A DNA stretch of 64,000 nt from Pedobacter polaris (lineage in GTDB: Bacteria; Bacteroidota; Bacteroidia; Sphingobacteriales; Sphingobacteriaceae), in the NCBI RefSeq assembly GCF_005116505.1, contig NZ_SWBR01000001.1:1116001-1180000 (forward strand), given 5' to 3'. Numbering within the stretch: position 1 is the stretch's first letter; every line of letters starts with the position of its first letter. Under the pieces are notes generated by a model. That model searched no databases. It saw nothing but the letters and a program-made list of their open reading frames with translations, and was not told where the DNA came from. The position numbers and the translations under genes are program-made. Below, piece by piece: positions 16,197 through 25,754 of this stretch.

Positions 16197-16739
16197 ATGA
16201 GTGAAATCAATATAGTAGATGCGCCACCAGGGATAGAAGGCTCAGGCTTTTTTGCCACTTCCTTAGATAAGGTTATTGGTTTGGCACGTTCGCATTCGTT
16301 ATGGCCCTTGCCATTTGCTACTTCTTGCTGTGGAATTGAATTTATGGCTACCATGGGCTCACATTACGATTTTGGTCGTTTTGGGGCTGAGCGATTAAGT
16401 TTTTCTCCCCGTCAGGCAGATCTTTTAATGGTAATGGGTACTATTGCAAAAAAAATGGGGCCTGTTTTAAAACAAGTTTATTTACAAATGGCAGAACCTC
16501 GTTGGGTGATAGCTGTTGGTGCTTGTGCATCTAGCGGAGGAATTTTTGACACCTATTCTGTTTTACAAGGCATAGATGAAATTATTCCAGTAGATGTATA
16601 TGTTCCAGGATGTCCTCCTCGCCCTGAAGCTATTTTAGATGGCTTTGGAAAGATTCAAGAATTGGTTAAAAATGAATCGGGTAGAAGAAGGTATTCAGAC
16701 CAATATAAACAAATGTTAGCTTCTTACGGAATAGAATAA
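16197..16739 (+). CDS. nuoB: NADH-quinone oxidoreductase subunit B
   Basis: Peripheral-arm subunit that holds the last iron-sulfur cluster (N2) before quinone. The 180-residue protein has the paired-cysteine motif [11 protein letters not shown], then VGACASSGG and [12 protein letters not shown], which supply the four ligands. Length is normal. Its stop overlaps the nuoC start (shared A of TAATG), so the two are translationally coupled. Confidence 0.98.
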   Translation: MSEINIVDAPPGIEGSGFFATSLDKVIGLARSHSLWPLPFATSCCGIEFMATMGSHYDFGRFGAERLSFSPRQADLLMVMGTIAKKMGPVLKQVYLQMAEPRWVIAVGACASSGGIFDTYSVLQGIDEIIPVDVYVPGCPPRPEAILDGFGKIQELVKNESGRRRYSDQYKQMLASYGIE

Positions 16740-17239
16740 TGGCTAAAGCAACAAATACAGAAATTATTGATTTGCTAGGCGAGAAATTCGGCGAGCAACT
16801 TTTTGATGTAACAGAACCTTATGGATTGCTTACTTTTTCTACAACTAAGGATAAAATTGTAAATGTTTTATCTTTCTTAAAAGAGAACGCGAAGATTAAT
16901 TTTAATTTCTTAACTGATTTAACTGCGGTTCATTATCCAGAAAAGAACCAATTGGCGGTGGTTTATCACTTGCATAGTATGGTTAGCAGAGTAAGGGTTC
17001 GCGTAAAGGTTTTTATTCATGAGAATGATGCGACTATTCCAACTGTATCTACTTTGTGGAACTCAGCAAATTGGATGGAAAGAGAAACGTATGATTTTTT
17101 CGGGATTAAATTCGAGGGGCATCCTGATTTAAGAAGAATTTTGAATATGGATGAATTAGGTGTATTTCCTATGCTTAAACAATATCCCTTAGAAGATCCA
17201 AACAGAGTTGATAAAAAAGACGAATACTTTGGTAGATAA
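16739..17239 (+). CDS. nuoC: NADH-quinone oxidoreductase subunit C
   Basis: A 166-residue peripheral-arm subunit of complex I. The signature WMERETYDFFGIKFEGHPDLRRIL is complete and the C-terminus (YPLEDPNRVDKKDEYF) fits other Bacteroidota. It is separate from nuoD here, unlike the fused NuoCD of E. coli. It overlaps nuoB by one base and precedes nuoD by 6 nt. Confidence 0.97.
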   Translation: MAKATNTEIIDLLGEKFGEQLFDVTEPYGLLTFSTTKDKIVNVLSFLKENAKINFNFLTDLTAVHYPEKNQLAVVYHLHSMVSRVRVRVKVFIHENDATIPTVSTLWNSANWMERETYDFFGIKFEGHPDLRRILNMDELGVFPMLKQYPLEDPNRVDKKDEYFGR

Positions 17240-17245
17240 AAACTA

Positions 17246-18460
17246 ATGAAGCACAATCAACCAGTATATACAGATAACGATCCGCAGAATGAATTGGTGA
17301 CCTTAAATTTAGGTCCAACTCACCCTGCTACGCACGGTGTTTTTCAGAACGTATTGCAATTAGATGGCGAACGCATTGTAAGTGGTGTTTCTACTATAGG
17401 ATACATACATAGAGCATTTGAAAAAATTGCAGAACATCGGCCATTCTATCAAATCACACCTTTAACAGACCGATTAAACTATTGCTCATCTCCAATTAAT
17501 AACATGGGATGGCACATGACGGTTGAAAAATTATTGAATATCCAAATTCCTAAACGTGTAGATTACTTAAGGGTAATTATAATGGAATTGGCAAGAATTT
17601 CTGATCATATCATTTGCAATACTATTATTGCGCAAGATACTGGAGCAACTACAACTTTCCTTTATTTGTTCCAGTTTAGAGAACATATATATGAGATTTA
17701 TGAAGAAATTTGTGGAGCTCGTTTAACGACAAATATTGGACGTATTGGTGGTTTGGAAAGAGATTTTAATGACATCGCATTTGCGAAAATCAATAAATTT
17801 TTAAAAGAATTTCCAGTTGCTTTAAGAGAATTTGAAAGCTTGTTGAATCGTAACCGTATTTTTATTGACCGTACTGCTGGCGTAGCCGAAGTAACACAAG
17901 AAAATGCGTTAAGTTTCGGGTGGACTGGCCCCTTGTTACGTGCAACAGGTGTGGATTATGATGTTCGTGTAAGTGAGCCTTATTCTTCTTATCAAGATTT
18001 TGATTTTGAAATTCCTGTTGGTACTAGTGGTGATATTTATGATCGTTATTTGGTACGTAATGAAGAAATGTGGCAAAGTGTAAGAATCATCGAACAAGCT
18101 TTAGAGAAATTAAAATCTGAGCCTAAAGGTATTTTCCATGCTGATGTGCCAGAATTTTATTTACCAGGAAAAGAAGAAGTCTATAACAATATGGAAGCAT
18201 TGATCTATCACTTTAAAATTGTGATGGGTGAAATTGATGCGCCAAAAGCAGAAGTTTACCATGCAGTAGAAGGTGGTAACGGAGAGCTAGGTTTCTATTT
18301 AATTAATGATGGTGGTAGAACTCCATATCGTTTACATTTTAGAAGACCAAGTTTTATTAATTATTCAATGTTTGCTAAAATGAGTGAAGGTATGCTGTTA
18401 TCAGACGCCATCATTAACATGAGTAGCATGAACATTATTGCAGGAGAATTAGATGCTTAA
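17246..18460 (+). CDS. nuoD: NADH-quinone oxidoreductase subunit D
   Basis: The 404-residue subunit that, with NuoB, forms the quinone-binding pocket; related to NiFe-hydrogenase large subunits. NLGPTHPATHGVFQ near the start and the GYIHRAFEKIAE and RTAGV motifs are typical. The conserved segments FGWTGPLLRATGVDYDVR and GELGFYLINDGG are also present. It overlaps nuoE by 8 nt. Confidence 0.98.
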   Translation: MKHNQPVYTDNDPQNELVTLNLGPTHPATHGVFQNVLQLDGERIVSGVSTIGYIHRAFEKIAEHRPFYQITPLTDRLNYCSSPINNMGWHMTVEKLLNIQIPKRVDYLRVIIMELARISDHIICNTIIAQDTGATTTFLYLFQFREHIYEIYEEICGARLTTNIGRIGGLERDFNDIAFAKINKFLKEFPVALREFESLLNRNRIFIDRTAGVAEVTQENALSFGWTGPLLRATGVDYDVRVSEPYSSYQDFDFEIPVGTSGDIYDRYLVRNEEMWQSVRIIEQALEKLKSEPKGIFHADVPEFYLPGKEEVYNNMEALIYHFKIVMGEIDAPKAEVYHAVEGGNGELGFYLINDGGRTPYRLHFRRPSFINYSMFAKMSEGMLLSDAIINMSSMNIIAGELDA

Positions 18461-18965
18461 AGTAGAAGAACAACAACCTGTAGAGTTTTCATCAGCTTTG
18501 CTTGTCAATTTTGATGAAATTGTAAAACGTTATCCTGCCGGAAAACAAAAATCAGCTTTGCTACCTATTTTACATTTGGTACAAGCAGAATTTGGCTGGA
18601 CAAGCGTACCTGCAATGGACAAAGTTGCGGAATATTTGAACATTGAACCAATTGAAGTATACGAAGTTGCATCTTTTTACAGTATGTACTTCTTACAACC
18701 AAAAGGGAAGTATGTTTTGGAAGTTTGTCGCACTGGTCCTTGTTGCTTGGTGGGAGCAGAAAAAATAATGGGCCATATTGAAAATAAACTTGGTGTTAAA
18801 GAAGGTGAAGTTACAGCAGATGGTTTATTTAGTTGGAGAGGTGTAGAATGTTTAGCTGCGTGTGGCTTTGCCCCAGTATTACAAATAGGTCCAGAATATA
18901 CTTTCTATGAGAACTTAACTGAGCAATCAGTTGATCAATTGATAGACGATTTACGCAATAAATAA
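18453..18965 (+). CDS. nuoE: NADH-quinone oxidoreductase subunit E
   Basis: A 170-residue thioredoxin-like ferredoxin subunit carrying a 2Fe-2S cluster. The four ligand cysteines lie in CRTGPCC (about residue 92) and in ECLAACG further on (about 132-136). The N-terminal helical part (ALLPILHLVQAEFGW) is also typical. Overlaps with both neighbours (8 nt with nuoD, one base with nuoF) indicate tight coupling. Confidence 0.97.
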   Translation: MLKVEEQQPVEFSSALLVNFDEIVKRYPAGKQKSALLPILHLVQAEFGWTSVPAMDKVAEYLNIEPIEVYEVASFYSMYFLQPKGKYVLEVCRTGPCCLVGAEKIMGHIENKLGVKEGEVTADGLFSWRGVECLAACGFAPVLQIGPEYTFYENLTEQSVDQLIDDLRNK

Positions 18966-20341
18966 TGGGACGTAAACTATTACTCGAACATATCAACGTA
19001 CCTGGCATCAATACGCTAGAGGTTTACCGCCAAAAAGGTGGTTACCGTGCTGTAGAAAAAGCGATAAAAACTTTAACTCCTGATGAAATAGTAGAAGAAG
19101 TTAAAAAATCGGGCTTACGAGGCAGAGGTGGTGCAGGTTTCCCTACGGGGATGAAATGGAGCTTTTTGGCAAAACCAGAAGGCGTTCCACGTTATTTAGT
19201 ATGCAATGCAGATGAATCTGAGCCTGGAACTTTTAAAGACAGGTATTTGATGAATTATATTCCTCATGCGTTAATTGAAGGAATGATTGTTTCAAGTTTC
19301 GCTCTTGGTGCAAACACATCATACATTTATGTACGTGGTGAAATGATGCCACAAATCCGCATTCTTGAAAAAGCAATTGCCGAAGCAAAGGCAGCAGGAT
19401 TTTTAGGACAGAATATTTTAGGCACTGGATATAATCTAGAACTTTACGTTCAACCTGGTGGTGGTGCTTACATTTGCGGCGAAGAAACCGCATTGTTAGA
19501 ATCATTAGAAGGAAAAAGAGGGAATCCTCGTATTAAACCTCCTTTTCCAGCGATTGCTGGTCTATATGGCTGCCCAACGGTTGTAAATAATGTTGAGTCT
19601 ATTGCAGCAGTTGTACCTATTATCAATGATGGTGGTGATGAATATGCTAAAATAGGTATCGGTAGAAGTACAGGTACCAAATTAATATCAGCTTCTGGAA
19701 ACTTAGTTAAACCTGGAGTTTACGAAATTGAATTAGGCTTACCAGTTGAGGAGTTTATTTATTCTGATGAGTATTGTGGTGGTATTGCGAATGGTAAAAG
19801 GCTAAAGGCTACAGTAGCTGGAGGTTCTTCGGTACCAATTCTGCCAGCTAATTTAACTTTAAAATATGCAAATGGCGATCCACGATTAATGAGCTATGAA
19901 TCACTTTCTGAAGGTGGTTTCGCAACAGGAACGATGTTAGGTTCTGGTGGTTTTATAGCCTTTGATGAAGATCAATGTATTGTTAGAAATACTTGGAATT
20001 TCGCTCGTTTCTACCATCACGAAAGTTGTGGACAATGTTCTCCTTGTCGCGAGGGAACTGGTTGGTTAGAAAAAGTATTGCATAGATTAGAATACGGACA
20101 CGGAAAAATGAGTGATATTGACTTGTTAGTTGATGTGTCTAAAAAAATAGAAGGAAATACAATTTGTCCGTTGGGCGATGCGGCGGCTTGGCCAGTTGCA
20201 AGTGCAATTAGACATTTTAGAGATGAGTTTGAGTGGCATGTAAAAGAGCCAGTTAAAAGCTTAAGCAGCAATTATGGCTTAGCCAATTATGCAGTTCCTA
20301 TAGAGAAAAAAGTTGAGGAAGTTAAACAGGATAATCTTTAA
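18965..20341 (+). CDS. nuoF: NADH-quinone oxidoreductase subunit F
   Basis: The 458-residue NADH-binding subunit holding FMN and a 4Fe-4S cluster. SGLRGRGGAGFPTGMKW is the NADH/FMN glycine-rich loop. CNADESEPGTFKDR and YICGEETALLESLEG are FMN-binding segments. The cluster ligands are in ESCGQCSPCREGT, with a later Cys in GNTICPLGDAA. The C-terminal 20 residues are variable and charged. Confidence 0.98.
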   Translation: MGRKLLLEHINVPGINTLEVYRQKGGYRAVEKAIKTLTPDEIVEEVKKSGLRGRGGAGFPTGMKWSFLAKPEGVPRYLVCNADESEPGTFKDRYLMNYIPHALIEGMIVSSFALGANTSYIYVRGEMMPQIRILEKAIAEAKAAGFLGQNILGTGYNLELYVQPGGGAYICGEETALLESLEGKRGNPRIKPPFPAIAGLYGCPTVVNNVESIAAVVPIINDGGDEYAKIGIGRSTGTKLISASGNLVKPGVYEIELGLPVEEFIYSDEYCGGIANGKRLKATVAGGSSVPILPANLTLKYANGDPRLMSYESLSEGGFATGTMLGSGGFIAFDEDQCIVRNTWNFARFYHHESCGQCSPCREGTGWLEKVLHRLEYGHGKMSDIDLLVDVSKKIEGNTICPLGDAAAWPVASAIRHFRDEFEWHVKEPVKSLSSNYGLANYAVPIEKKVEEVKQDNL

Positions 20342-20343
20342 CC

Positions 20344-21354
20344 ATGAGTGATTTAATGAAAGTTACTATTGATGGTATAACGGTAGAAGTAGCACCGGGT
20401 ACAAGTATTCTCAATGCCGCTAGGCAAATTGGAGGAGATATTGTACCGCCTGCAATGTGTTATTATTCTAAGTTAGAAGGTAGTGGTGGTAAATGTCGTA
20501 CTTGCATTGTTAAGGTTAGCAAAGGTTCTGAAAAAGACCCACGTCCTATGCCTAAACTTGTTGCGTCATGCCGTACTACGGTTATGGATGGTATGGAAGT
20601 GCAAAATATCACTTCCCCAGAAGTATTAGAGGCAAGAAGTGGTGTAGTAGAGATTTTGTTAATCAATCACCCGTTAGATTGCCCTGTTTGTGACCAAGCA
20701 GGTGAATGTGATTTACAAGATTTAAGCTACGAACACGGTTTACAAAAGACGAGATACGAATTTGAACGTCGTACATTCGAAAGAATTGATATTGGTGATA
20801 AAATTCAGCTGCACATGAATAGATGCATTTTATGCTATCGTTGTGTCTTTGTAGCAGATCAAATTACCAATAAGCGTGTACACGGGATTTTAAATCGTGG
20901 AGACCATTCGGAAATCTCTACTTATATTCAAACGGCAGTTGATAATGATTTCTCTGGAAATGTAATTGACGTTTGTCCTGTAGGTGCTTTAACTGATAAA
21001 ACGTTTAGGTTTAAAAATAGAGTTTGGTTTACAAAACCTGTTGATGCACACAGAGATTGCAACCACGAAAAGTGTAATGGTAAAGTAACACTTTGGTATA
21101 AGGGGGCTGATGTACTACGTGTTACTGCACGTAAAGATCAATTTGGTGAAGTAGAAGAATTTATTTGTAACGAATGCCGATTTGAGAAAAAAGCAACAGC
21201 TGATTGGACTATTGAACAACCGACTCATATTTCAGATACTTCGGTAATTTCATCAAATCACTACGAAACTTTTAAACCTTTGCCAGTGATTAAAGAAAAT
21301 CTTGCTTTGCAGCAAGCTAATAAAGTTGAACTAGAAAAAACCAGTAAATTCTAA
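20344..21354 (+). CDS. nuoG: NADH-quinone oxidoreductase subunit G, short form
   Basis: Iron-sulfur subunit of the peripheral arm. An N-terminal 2Fe-2S ferredoxin domain has ligands around CYYSKLEGSGGKCRTC. It is followed by the His/Cys 4Fe-4S motif HPLDCPVCDQAGECDLQ and a second 4Fe-4S set (CILCYRC ... VCPVGAL). At 336 residues it lacks almost all of the large molybdopterin-oxidoreductase-like region of E. coli NuoG (about 900 residues). The protein ends after an extra four-Cys segment (CNHEKC ... CNECRFE). The frame is intact and neighbours are tight, so this is a genuine short form, not a frameshift. Confidence 0.95.
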   Translation: MSDLMKVTIDGITVEVAPGTSILNAARQIGGDIVPPAMCYYSKLEGSGGKCRTCIVKVSKGSEKDPRPMPKLVASCRTTVMDGMEVQNITSPEVLEARSGVVEILLINHPLDCPVCDQAGECDLQDLSYEHGLQKTRYEFERRTFERIDIGDKIQLHMNRCILCYRCVFVADQITNKRVHGILNRGDHSEISTYIQTAVDNDFSGNVIDVCPVGALTDKTFRFKNRVWFTKPVDAHRDCNHEKCNGKVTLWYKGADVLRVTARKDQFGEVEEFICNECRFEKKATADWTIEQPTHISDTSVISSNHYETFKPLPVIKENLALQQANKVELEKTSKF

Positions 21355-22391
21355 TGGATATAAATTTTGTAATTGAAAAATTTGCACTGGTAACCATTTT
21401 ATTTGCCATTAGTTTGGTAATTGCAATGTATTCTACTTATGCAGAGCGAAAAGTGGCAGCTTTTTTACAAGATCGTTTAGGTCCGGATAGAGCTGGCCCG
21501 TTTGGTATTTTGCAACCATTAGCTGACGGGTTGAAAATGTTTATGAAGGAAGAAATCATTCCTTCAAATGCAAGTAAATGGTTATTTATGGTCGGCCCTG
21601 GTTTGGCAATGCTTTGCGCCTGTATAGGTACAGCAGTTATTCCATGGGGACAAGATTTAACCATTAATGGAAGAGCGGTTCCATTGCAAGTAACAGATAT
21701 AAATGTTGGTGTACTTTACTTATTTGGAGTAGTATCATTAGGTGTTTATGGTGTTATGATCGGTGGATGGGCCTCTAACAATAAGTATTCATTATTAAGT
21801 GCTATTAGAGCTGCTTCTCAGAATATTAGTTATGAAGTTGCAATGGGCCTATCTATTATCGCCCTGCTTTTAATGACTAATACATTAAGCTTAAAAGAAA
21901 TTGTTGCTCAACAGCATGGGTGGCATTGGAATGTGTTATATCAGCCTTTAGGCTTTATTATTTTTATGGTTTGTTCTTTTGCTGAAACTAACCGTGCACC
22001 ATTCGATTTACCTGAATGTGAAACTGAGCTAATCGGTGGTTACCATACAGAGTATTCTTCAATGAAATTAGGGTTCTATTTGTTTGCTGAATATATCAAT
22101 ATGTTCGTTTCATCAGCAGTGATGGCAACATTATATTTTGGTGGCTATAATTATCCTTGGATGGATACTGTTGCTGCCCATGTTAGTCCTAATGTGGCAG
22201 CGTTAATTGGAACCGGAGTATTATTTATTAAAATATTTGCATTCATCTTTTTCTTCATGTGGGTACGTTGGACAATCCCTCGTTTCCGTTATGATCAATT
22301 GATGAATTTAGGTTGGAAAACATTAATTCCACTTGCCATTGCAAATATCATTATTACAGGGATTGTAATCGCTGTTGTAAATAAGTTTTAA
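21354..22391 (+). CDS. nuoH: NADH-quinone oxidoreductase subunit H
   Basis: A 345-residue membrane subunit that links the peripheral and membrane arms and lines the quinone channel; eight or so spans are visible. Conserved segments include AERKVAAFLQDRLGPDRAGPFG, EMKFG-like YSSMKLGFYLFAEY, SFAETNRAPFDLPECETELIGGYHTEY and the C-terminal RWTIPRFRYDQLM. It starts one base into the end of nuoG. Confidence 0.98.
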   Translation: MDINFVIEKFALVTILFAISLVIAMYSTYAERKVAAFLQDRLGPDRAGPFGILQPLADGLKMFMKEEIIPSNASKWLFMVGPGLAMLCACIGTAVIPWGQDLTINGRAVPLQVTDINVGVLYLFGVVSLGVYGVMIGGWASNNKYSLLSAIRAASQNISYEVAMGLSIIALLLMTNTLSLKEIVAQQHGWHWNVLYQPLGFIIFMVCSFAETNRAPFDLPECETELIGGYHTEYSSMKLGFYLFAEYINMFVSSAVMATLYFGGYNYPWMDTVAAHVSPNVAALIGTGVLFIKIFAFIFFFMWVRWTIPRFRYDQLMNLGWKTLIPLAIANIIITGIVIAVVNKF

Positions 22392-22400
22392 GAGAGAGAT

Positions 22401-22901
22401 ATGGAATCATTAAGTAACAAGAAAAAAGTACTAGAGCAAAAGCCTCTAAACCTTGCAGAGCGAATGTATTTGCCTGCAATAGTTAAAGGATTGGGTACTA
22501 CAATGAGCCACTTTTTTAAGAAAAGTTCAACCATCAAATATCCAGAGCAGCAGAGAGAATTTTCTATTAACTGGAGAGGAATGCACTCTTTAAAAAGAGA
22601 TGAAGAAGGTAAAGAACGCTGTACTGCTTGTGGGTTATGTGCTTTATCATGCCCTGCTGAAGCAATTACCATGATTGCTGCAGAACGTAAGCCAGAAGAG
22701 AAAGCCTTGTATCGCGAAGAAAAATACGCTGCTGTATATGAGATCAACATGTTACGTTGCATTTTCTGTGGCTTATGCGAAGAAGCTTGCCCTAAAGAAG
22801 CTATTTATTTAGATGGGCCAATTGTGCCATCTGATTATTTACGTAAAGATTTTATTTACGGGAAAGATAAATTAGTTGAAGCTCCTTTGGAGGTAAAATA
22901 G
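22401..22901 (+). CDS. nuoI: NADH-quinone oxidoreductase subunit I
   Basis: A 166-residue ferredoxin-like subunit with two 4Fe-4S clusters that relay electrons to NuoB. The two ligand sets CTACGLCALSCP and CIFCGLCEEACP are complete. The N-terminus anchors it at the membrane surface. It is followed by a 92-nt gap holding a palindromic repeat before nuoJ. Confidence 0.98.
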   Translation: MESLSNKKKVLEQKPLNLAERMYLPAIVKGLGTTMSHFFKKSSTIKYPEQQREFSINWRGMHSLKRDEEGKERCTACGLCALSCPAEAITMIAAERKPEEKALYREEKYAAVYEINMLRCIFCGLCEEACPKEAIYLDGPIVPSDYLRKDFIYGKDKLVEAPLEVK

Positions 22902-22903
22902 TT

Positions 22904-22962
22904 TGTCATTCTGAGGCACGAAGAATCTAATTTAGAAATGCTTCGACAAGCTCAGCATGACA
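22904..22962. repeat. Palindromic REP-like element between nuoI and nuoJ
   Basis: Outer arms TGTCATTCTGAG (22904-22915) and CTCAGCATGACA (22951-22962) pair with one mismatch; inner GAAG/CTTC pair too. The same GTCATTCTGAG arm recurs at 52859-52964. It lies within the nuo transcript. Confidence 0.8.
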
Positions 22963-22993
22963 GTTAATAATAATAACTAAACAAAAAAAATTA

Positions 22994-23500
22994 ATGGGTA
23001 CATCAGTATTCTATTTCGTAGCAACATTAAGCATCATCTTTTCGCTGATGGTTATCTTTTCGAAGAATCCAATTCATAGCGTTTTATATTTGATTCTTAC
23101 TTTTTTTACTTTTACTGTTCATTATGTGTTGTTAAACGCGCAGTTTTTAGCGGTTGTAAACTTTATTGTTTACATGGGTGCAATTATGGTTCTATTCCTT
23201 TTTGTACTGATGCTATTAAATTTAAATAAAGAAAACGAACCCAATAAAACAGCATTTGTCAAAATTTTAGGTGTAATAGCTGGAGGTTGTTTAATTGTAA
23301 CTCTTGTTGGTTCCCTTAAAGCAGTTACAATCAATAGTCCATTAGTTTTGCAAAACCCAAATTTAGGTTTAGTTAAAAACTTAGGTAAAGAATTATTCGG
23401 GCCATTTATGCTGCCATTTGAACTGTCCTCAATTTTATTGCTTACAGCAATGGTAGGGGCAGTATTGCTAACTAAAAAAGAGGAAAAAACGAATGGATAA
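22994..23500 (+). CDS. nuoJ: NADH-quinone oxidoreductase subunit J
   Basis: A 168-residue membrane subunit with five spans. The third span, with NFIVYMGAIMVLFLFVLML, holds the conserved pi-bulge helix of the family. KNPIHSVLYLILTFFT near the N-terminus is characteristic. It follows the palindromic repeat and overlaps nuoK by 8 nt. Confidence 0.96.
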   Translation: MGTSVFYFVATLSIIFSLMVIFSKNPIHSVLYLILTFFTFTVHYVLLNAQFLAVVNFIVYMGAIMVLFLFVLMLLNLNKENEPNKTAFVKILGVIAGGCLIVTLVGSLKAVTINSPLVLQNPNLGLVKNLGKELFGPFMLPFELSSILLLTAMVGAVLLTKKEEKTNG

Positions 23501-23822
23501 TTTAACTCAAACCATGCAGGCAGTTCCACTTAACCATTACATCTGGTTATGTGCAATTATTTTTACTATAGGGGTAATTGGTGTACTAACGCGTAGAAAT
23601 GCAATTGTAATTTTTATGTCGGTAGAGTTAATGTTAAACTCTGTGAATTTGTTACTAACAGCTTTTTCTGTTCACCACAACGATCCTTCAGGACAAGTTT
23701 TTGTGTTTTTTATTATGGCATTGGCAGCTGCTGAAGTAGCGGTAGGACTAGCAATTATTGTAATGGTTTACAGAAATACGCAGTCAATAGATATTAATGT
23801 GTTAAATCGCCTTAAGTGGTAA
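23493..23822 (+). CDS. nuoK: NADH-quinone oxidoreductase subunit K
   Basis: A 109-residue, three-span membrane subunit. The conserved glutamates of the proton channel are in FMSVELMLNSVNLLL (span 2) and AAAEVAVGLAIIVMVYR (span 3). The first spans begin after a short hydrophilic start; the true start may be the in-frame ATG a few codons downstream (MQAVPLNHYIWL). Confidence 0.96.
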   Translation: MDNLTQTMQAVPLNHYIWLCAIIFTIGVIGVLTRRNAIVIFMSVELMLNSVNLLLTAFSVHHNDPSGQVFVFFIMALAAAEVAVGLAIIVMVYRNTQSIDINVLNRLKW

Positions 23823-23833
23823 TTATATAGAAG

Positions 23834-25735
23834 ATGATAAATAGTTTACTTTGGTTAATTCCTTTGCTTCCGCTTATAGGCTTTGTAATTAATGGCCTAG
23901 GCAGAAATACATTTAGCAAAAACCTAATTGGTTTAATTGGAAGTGGCGTTATATTGGCTTCTTTTGTATTAAGCGTTGCCTTGTTTTTTGAGCTAAGTGC
24001 AAGCACACAAAAGCACTTTCCTGTTAATCTTTTTGATTGGATTAGTGCTGGTAATTTACATATTCCACTTTCATTTCTATATGATCCATTAAGTGCGATT
24101 ATGCTCTTAATCATTACGGGGGTGGGGTTCTTGATCCATATTTATTCAATTGGATACATGCACGAAGATGCTGGTTTTGGTAAATTCTTTAGTTATTTAA
24201 ACCTATTTATCTTCTTCATGTTGATCTTGGTTTTAGGCTCAAACTACATTGTAATGTTTATCGGTTGGGAAGGAGTAGGCTTATGCTCTTATCTATTAAT
24301 TGGTTTTTGGTATACCAATAGTAATTATGCAAGTGCAGCTAAAAAAGCATTTGTAATGAATAGAATTGGAGATTTAGGATTCCTTTTAGGCGTTTTCTTA
24401 ATCTTCAATACATTTGGAAGTGTGGAATTTGCTAAAGTATTCCCACAAGCTGCATCAATGATGCCTGGAGCAGGCCCAATTACTTTAATTACGATTTTGT
24501 TATTTATAGGCGCCTGTGGTAAATCCGCACAATTGCCATTATTTACTTGGTTGCCAGACGCAATGGCTGGTCCAACGCCAGTTTCTGCGTTAATACATGC
24601 CGCAACAATGGTAACTGCTGGTATTTATATGATTGCCCGTTCTAGCACATTATTTGATCTAGCGCCTACAGCTCAGGATATTATTGCAATTATTGGAACA
24701 GCTACTGCGTTAATGGCAGCTATTATTGCATTAACGCAAACAGATATTAAAAAAGTACTAGCATATTCAACGGTATCACAATTGGGATACATGTTTTTAG
24801 GTTTAGGTGTTGGCGCCTATACAGGTTCATTCTTCCATGTGTTAACACATGCATTTTTTAAGGCATTGTTGTTCTTAGGAGCTGGATCTGTGATTCATGC
24901 CATGCACCACGAACAAGATATGCGCCATATGGGTGGACTGAAATCTAAATTGAAAGTTACTTTTGCGACCATGATGATTGGTACAATTGCAATTGCAGGC
25001 CTACCTCCATTTTCTGGTTTCTTCTCTAAAGACGAAATTTTAGCACATGCTTACCAATACAATAAAGTACTTTGGGCAATCGGGTTGTTCACTGCATTTT
25101 TAACGGCTTTTTATATGTTTAGAATGATGTATTTAACGTTCTTTGGTAAATATCGTGGAACGCATCATTCAGAAGAACATATTCATGAATCTCCTAAAAC
25201 CATGACTTTCCCTTTAATCGTCTTAGCGGTTTTAGCAGCAATCGGTGGAGTTATTAATATCCCTCATGTTTTTGGTGGTAATGAATGGCTGGCACATTGG
25301 TTATCTGGAGCAGGTATTGCACAACATGAATTAATACTAGATCATACTACAGAATTTGCATTAATGGGTGTTTCAGTATTAGCCGCAGTAATTGCAACTG
25401 TTTATGCTTATACTAAATATGTTAAAAATGCACATGTGCCAGTGGCAGATGAAGGCAAGCGTTCGTTGTTGGCCAAAATCTCTTATAATAAGTTTTATTT
25501 AGATGAAATTTATGACGCTATCATTAGAAAGCCATTAGATGCTTTTTCTAAATTTTTCTATCGCATTATTGATAAAAAATTAATTGATGGTTTAGTAAAT
25601 GGATTAGGCTGGACAGCAAATGAAGGTAGTAAAGGATTACGGTTACTACAATCAGGTAATGTTGGTTTTTATATTTTTATGATGGTATTCGGTATCGTCG
25701 CTTTGTTATTGTATACTTATTTATCTATCGCTTAA
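23834..25735 (+). CDS. nuoL: NADH-quinone oxidoreductase subunit L
   Basis: The largest antiporter-like proton-pumping subunit, 633 residues with about 15 spans. FIGWEGVGLCSYLLIGFWY carries the conserved Glu, KKAFVMNRIGDLGF follows, and LPDAMAGPTPVSALIHAATMVTAG is the core motif. A lateral amphipathic helix and last span occupy the C-terminal region (SYNKFYLDEIYDAII ... FYIFMMVFGIVALLLY). A His-rich loop (about residues 440-455) is variable among species. Confidence 0.98.
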   Translation: MINSLLWLIPLLPLIGFVINGLGRNTFSKNLIGLIGSGVILASFVLSVALFFELSASTQKHFPVNLFDWISAGNLHIPLSFLYDPLSAIMLLIITGVGFLIHIYSIGYMHEDAGFGKFFSYLNLFIFFMLILVLGSNYIVMFIGWEGVGLCSYLLIGFWYTNSNYASAAKKAFVMNRIGDLGFLLGVFLIFNTFGSVEFAKVFPQAASMMPGAGPITLITILLFIGACGKSAQLPLFTWLPDAMAGPTPVSALIHAATMVTAGIYMIARSSTLFDLAPTAQDIIAIIGTATALMAAIIALTQTDIKKVLAYSTVSQLGYMFLGLGVGAYTGSFFHVLTHAFFKALLFLGAGSVIHAMHHEQDMRHMGGLKSKLKVTFATMMIGTIAIAGLPPFSGFFSKDEILAHAYQYNKVLWAIGLFTAFLTAFYMFRMMYLTFFGKYRGTHHSEEHIHESPKTMTFPLIVLAVLAAIGGVINIPHVFGGNEWLAHWLSGAGIAQHELILDHTTEFALMGVSVLAAVIATVYAYTKYVKNAHVPVADEGKRSLLAKISYNKFYLDEIYDAIIRKPLDAFSKFFYRIIDKKLIDGLVNGLGWTANEGSKGLRLLQSGNVGFYIFMMVFGIVALLLYTYLSIA

Positions 25736-25754
25736 TTCGGTTCAACACATATAA

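Noticed and set aside
20344..21354. Truncated or frameshifted NuoG
   Set aside because: Frame is clean, the next gene overlaps the stop, and short NuoG is common in this phylum.
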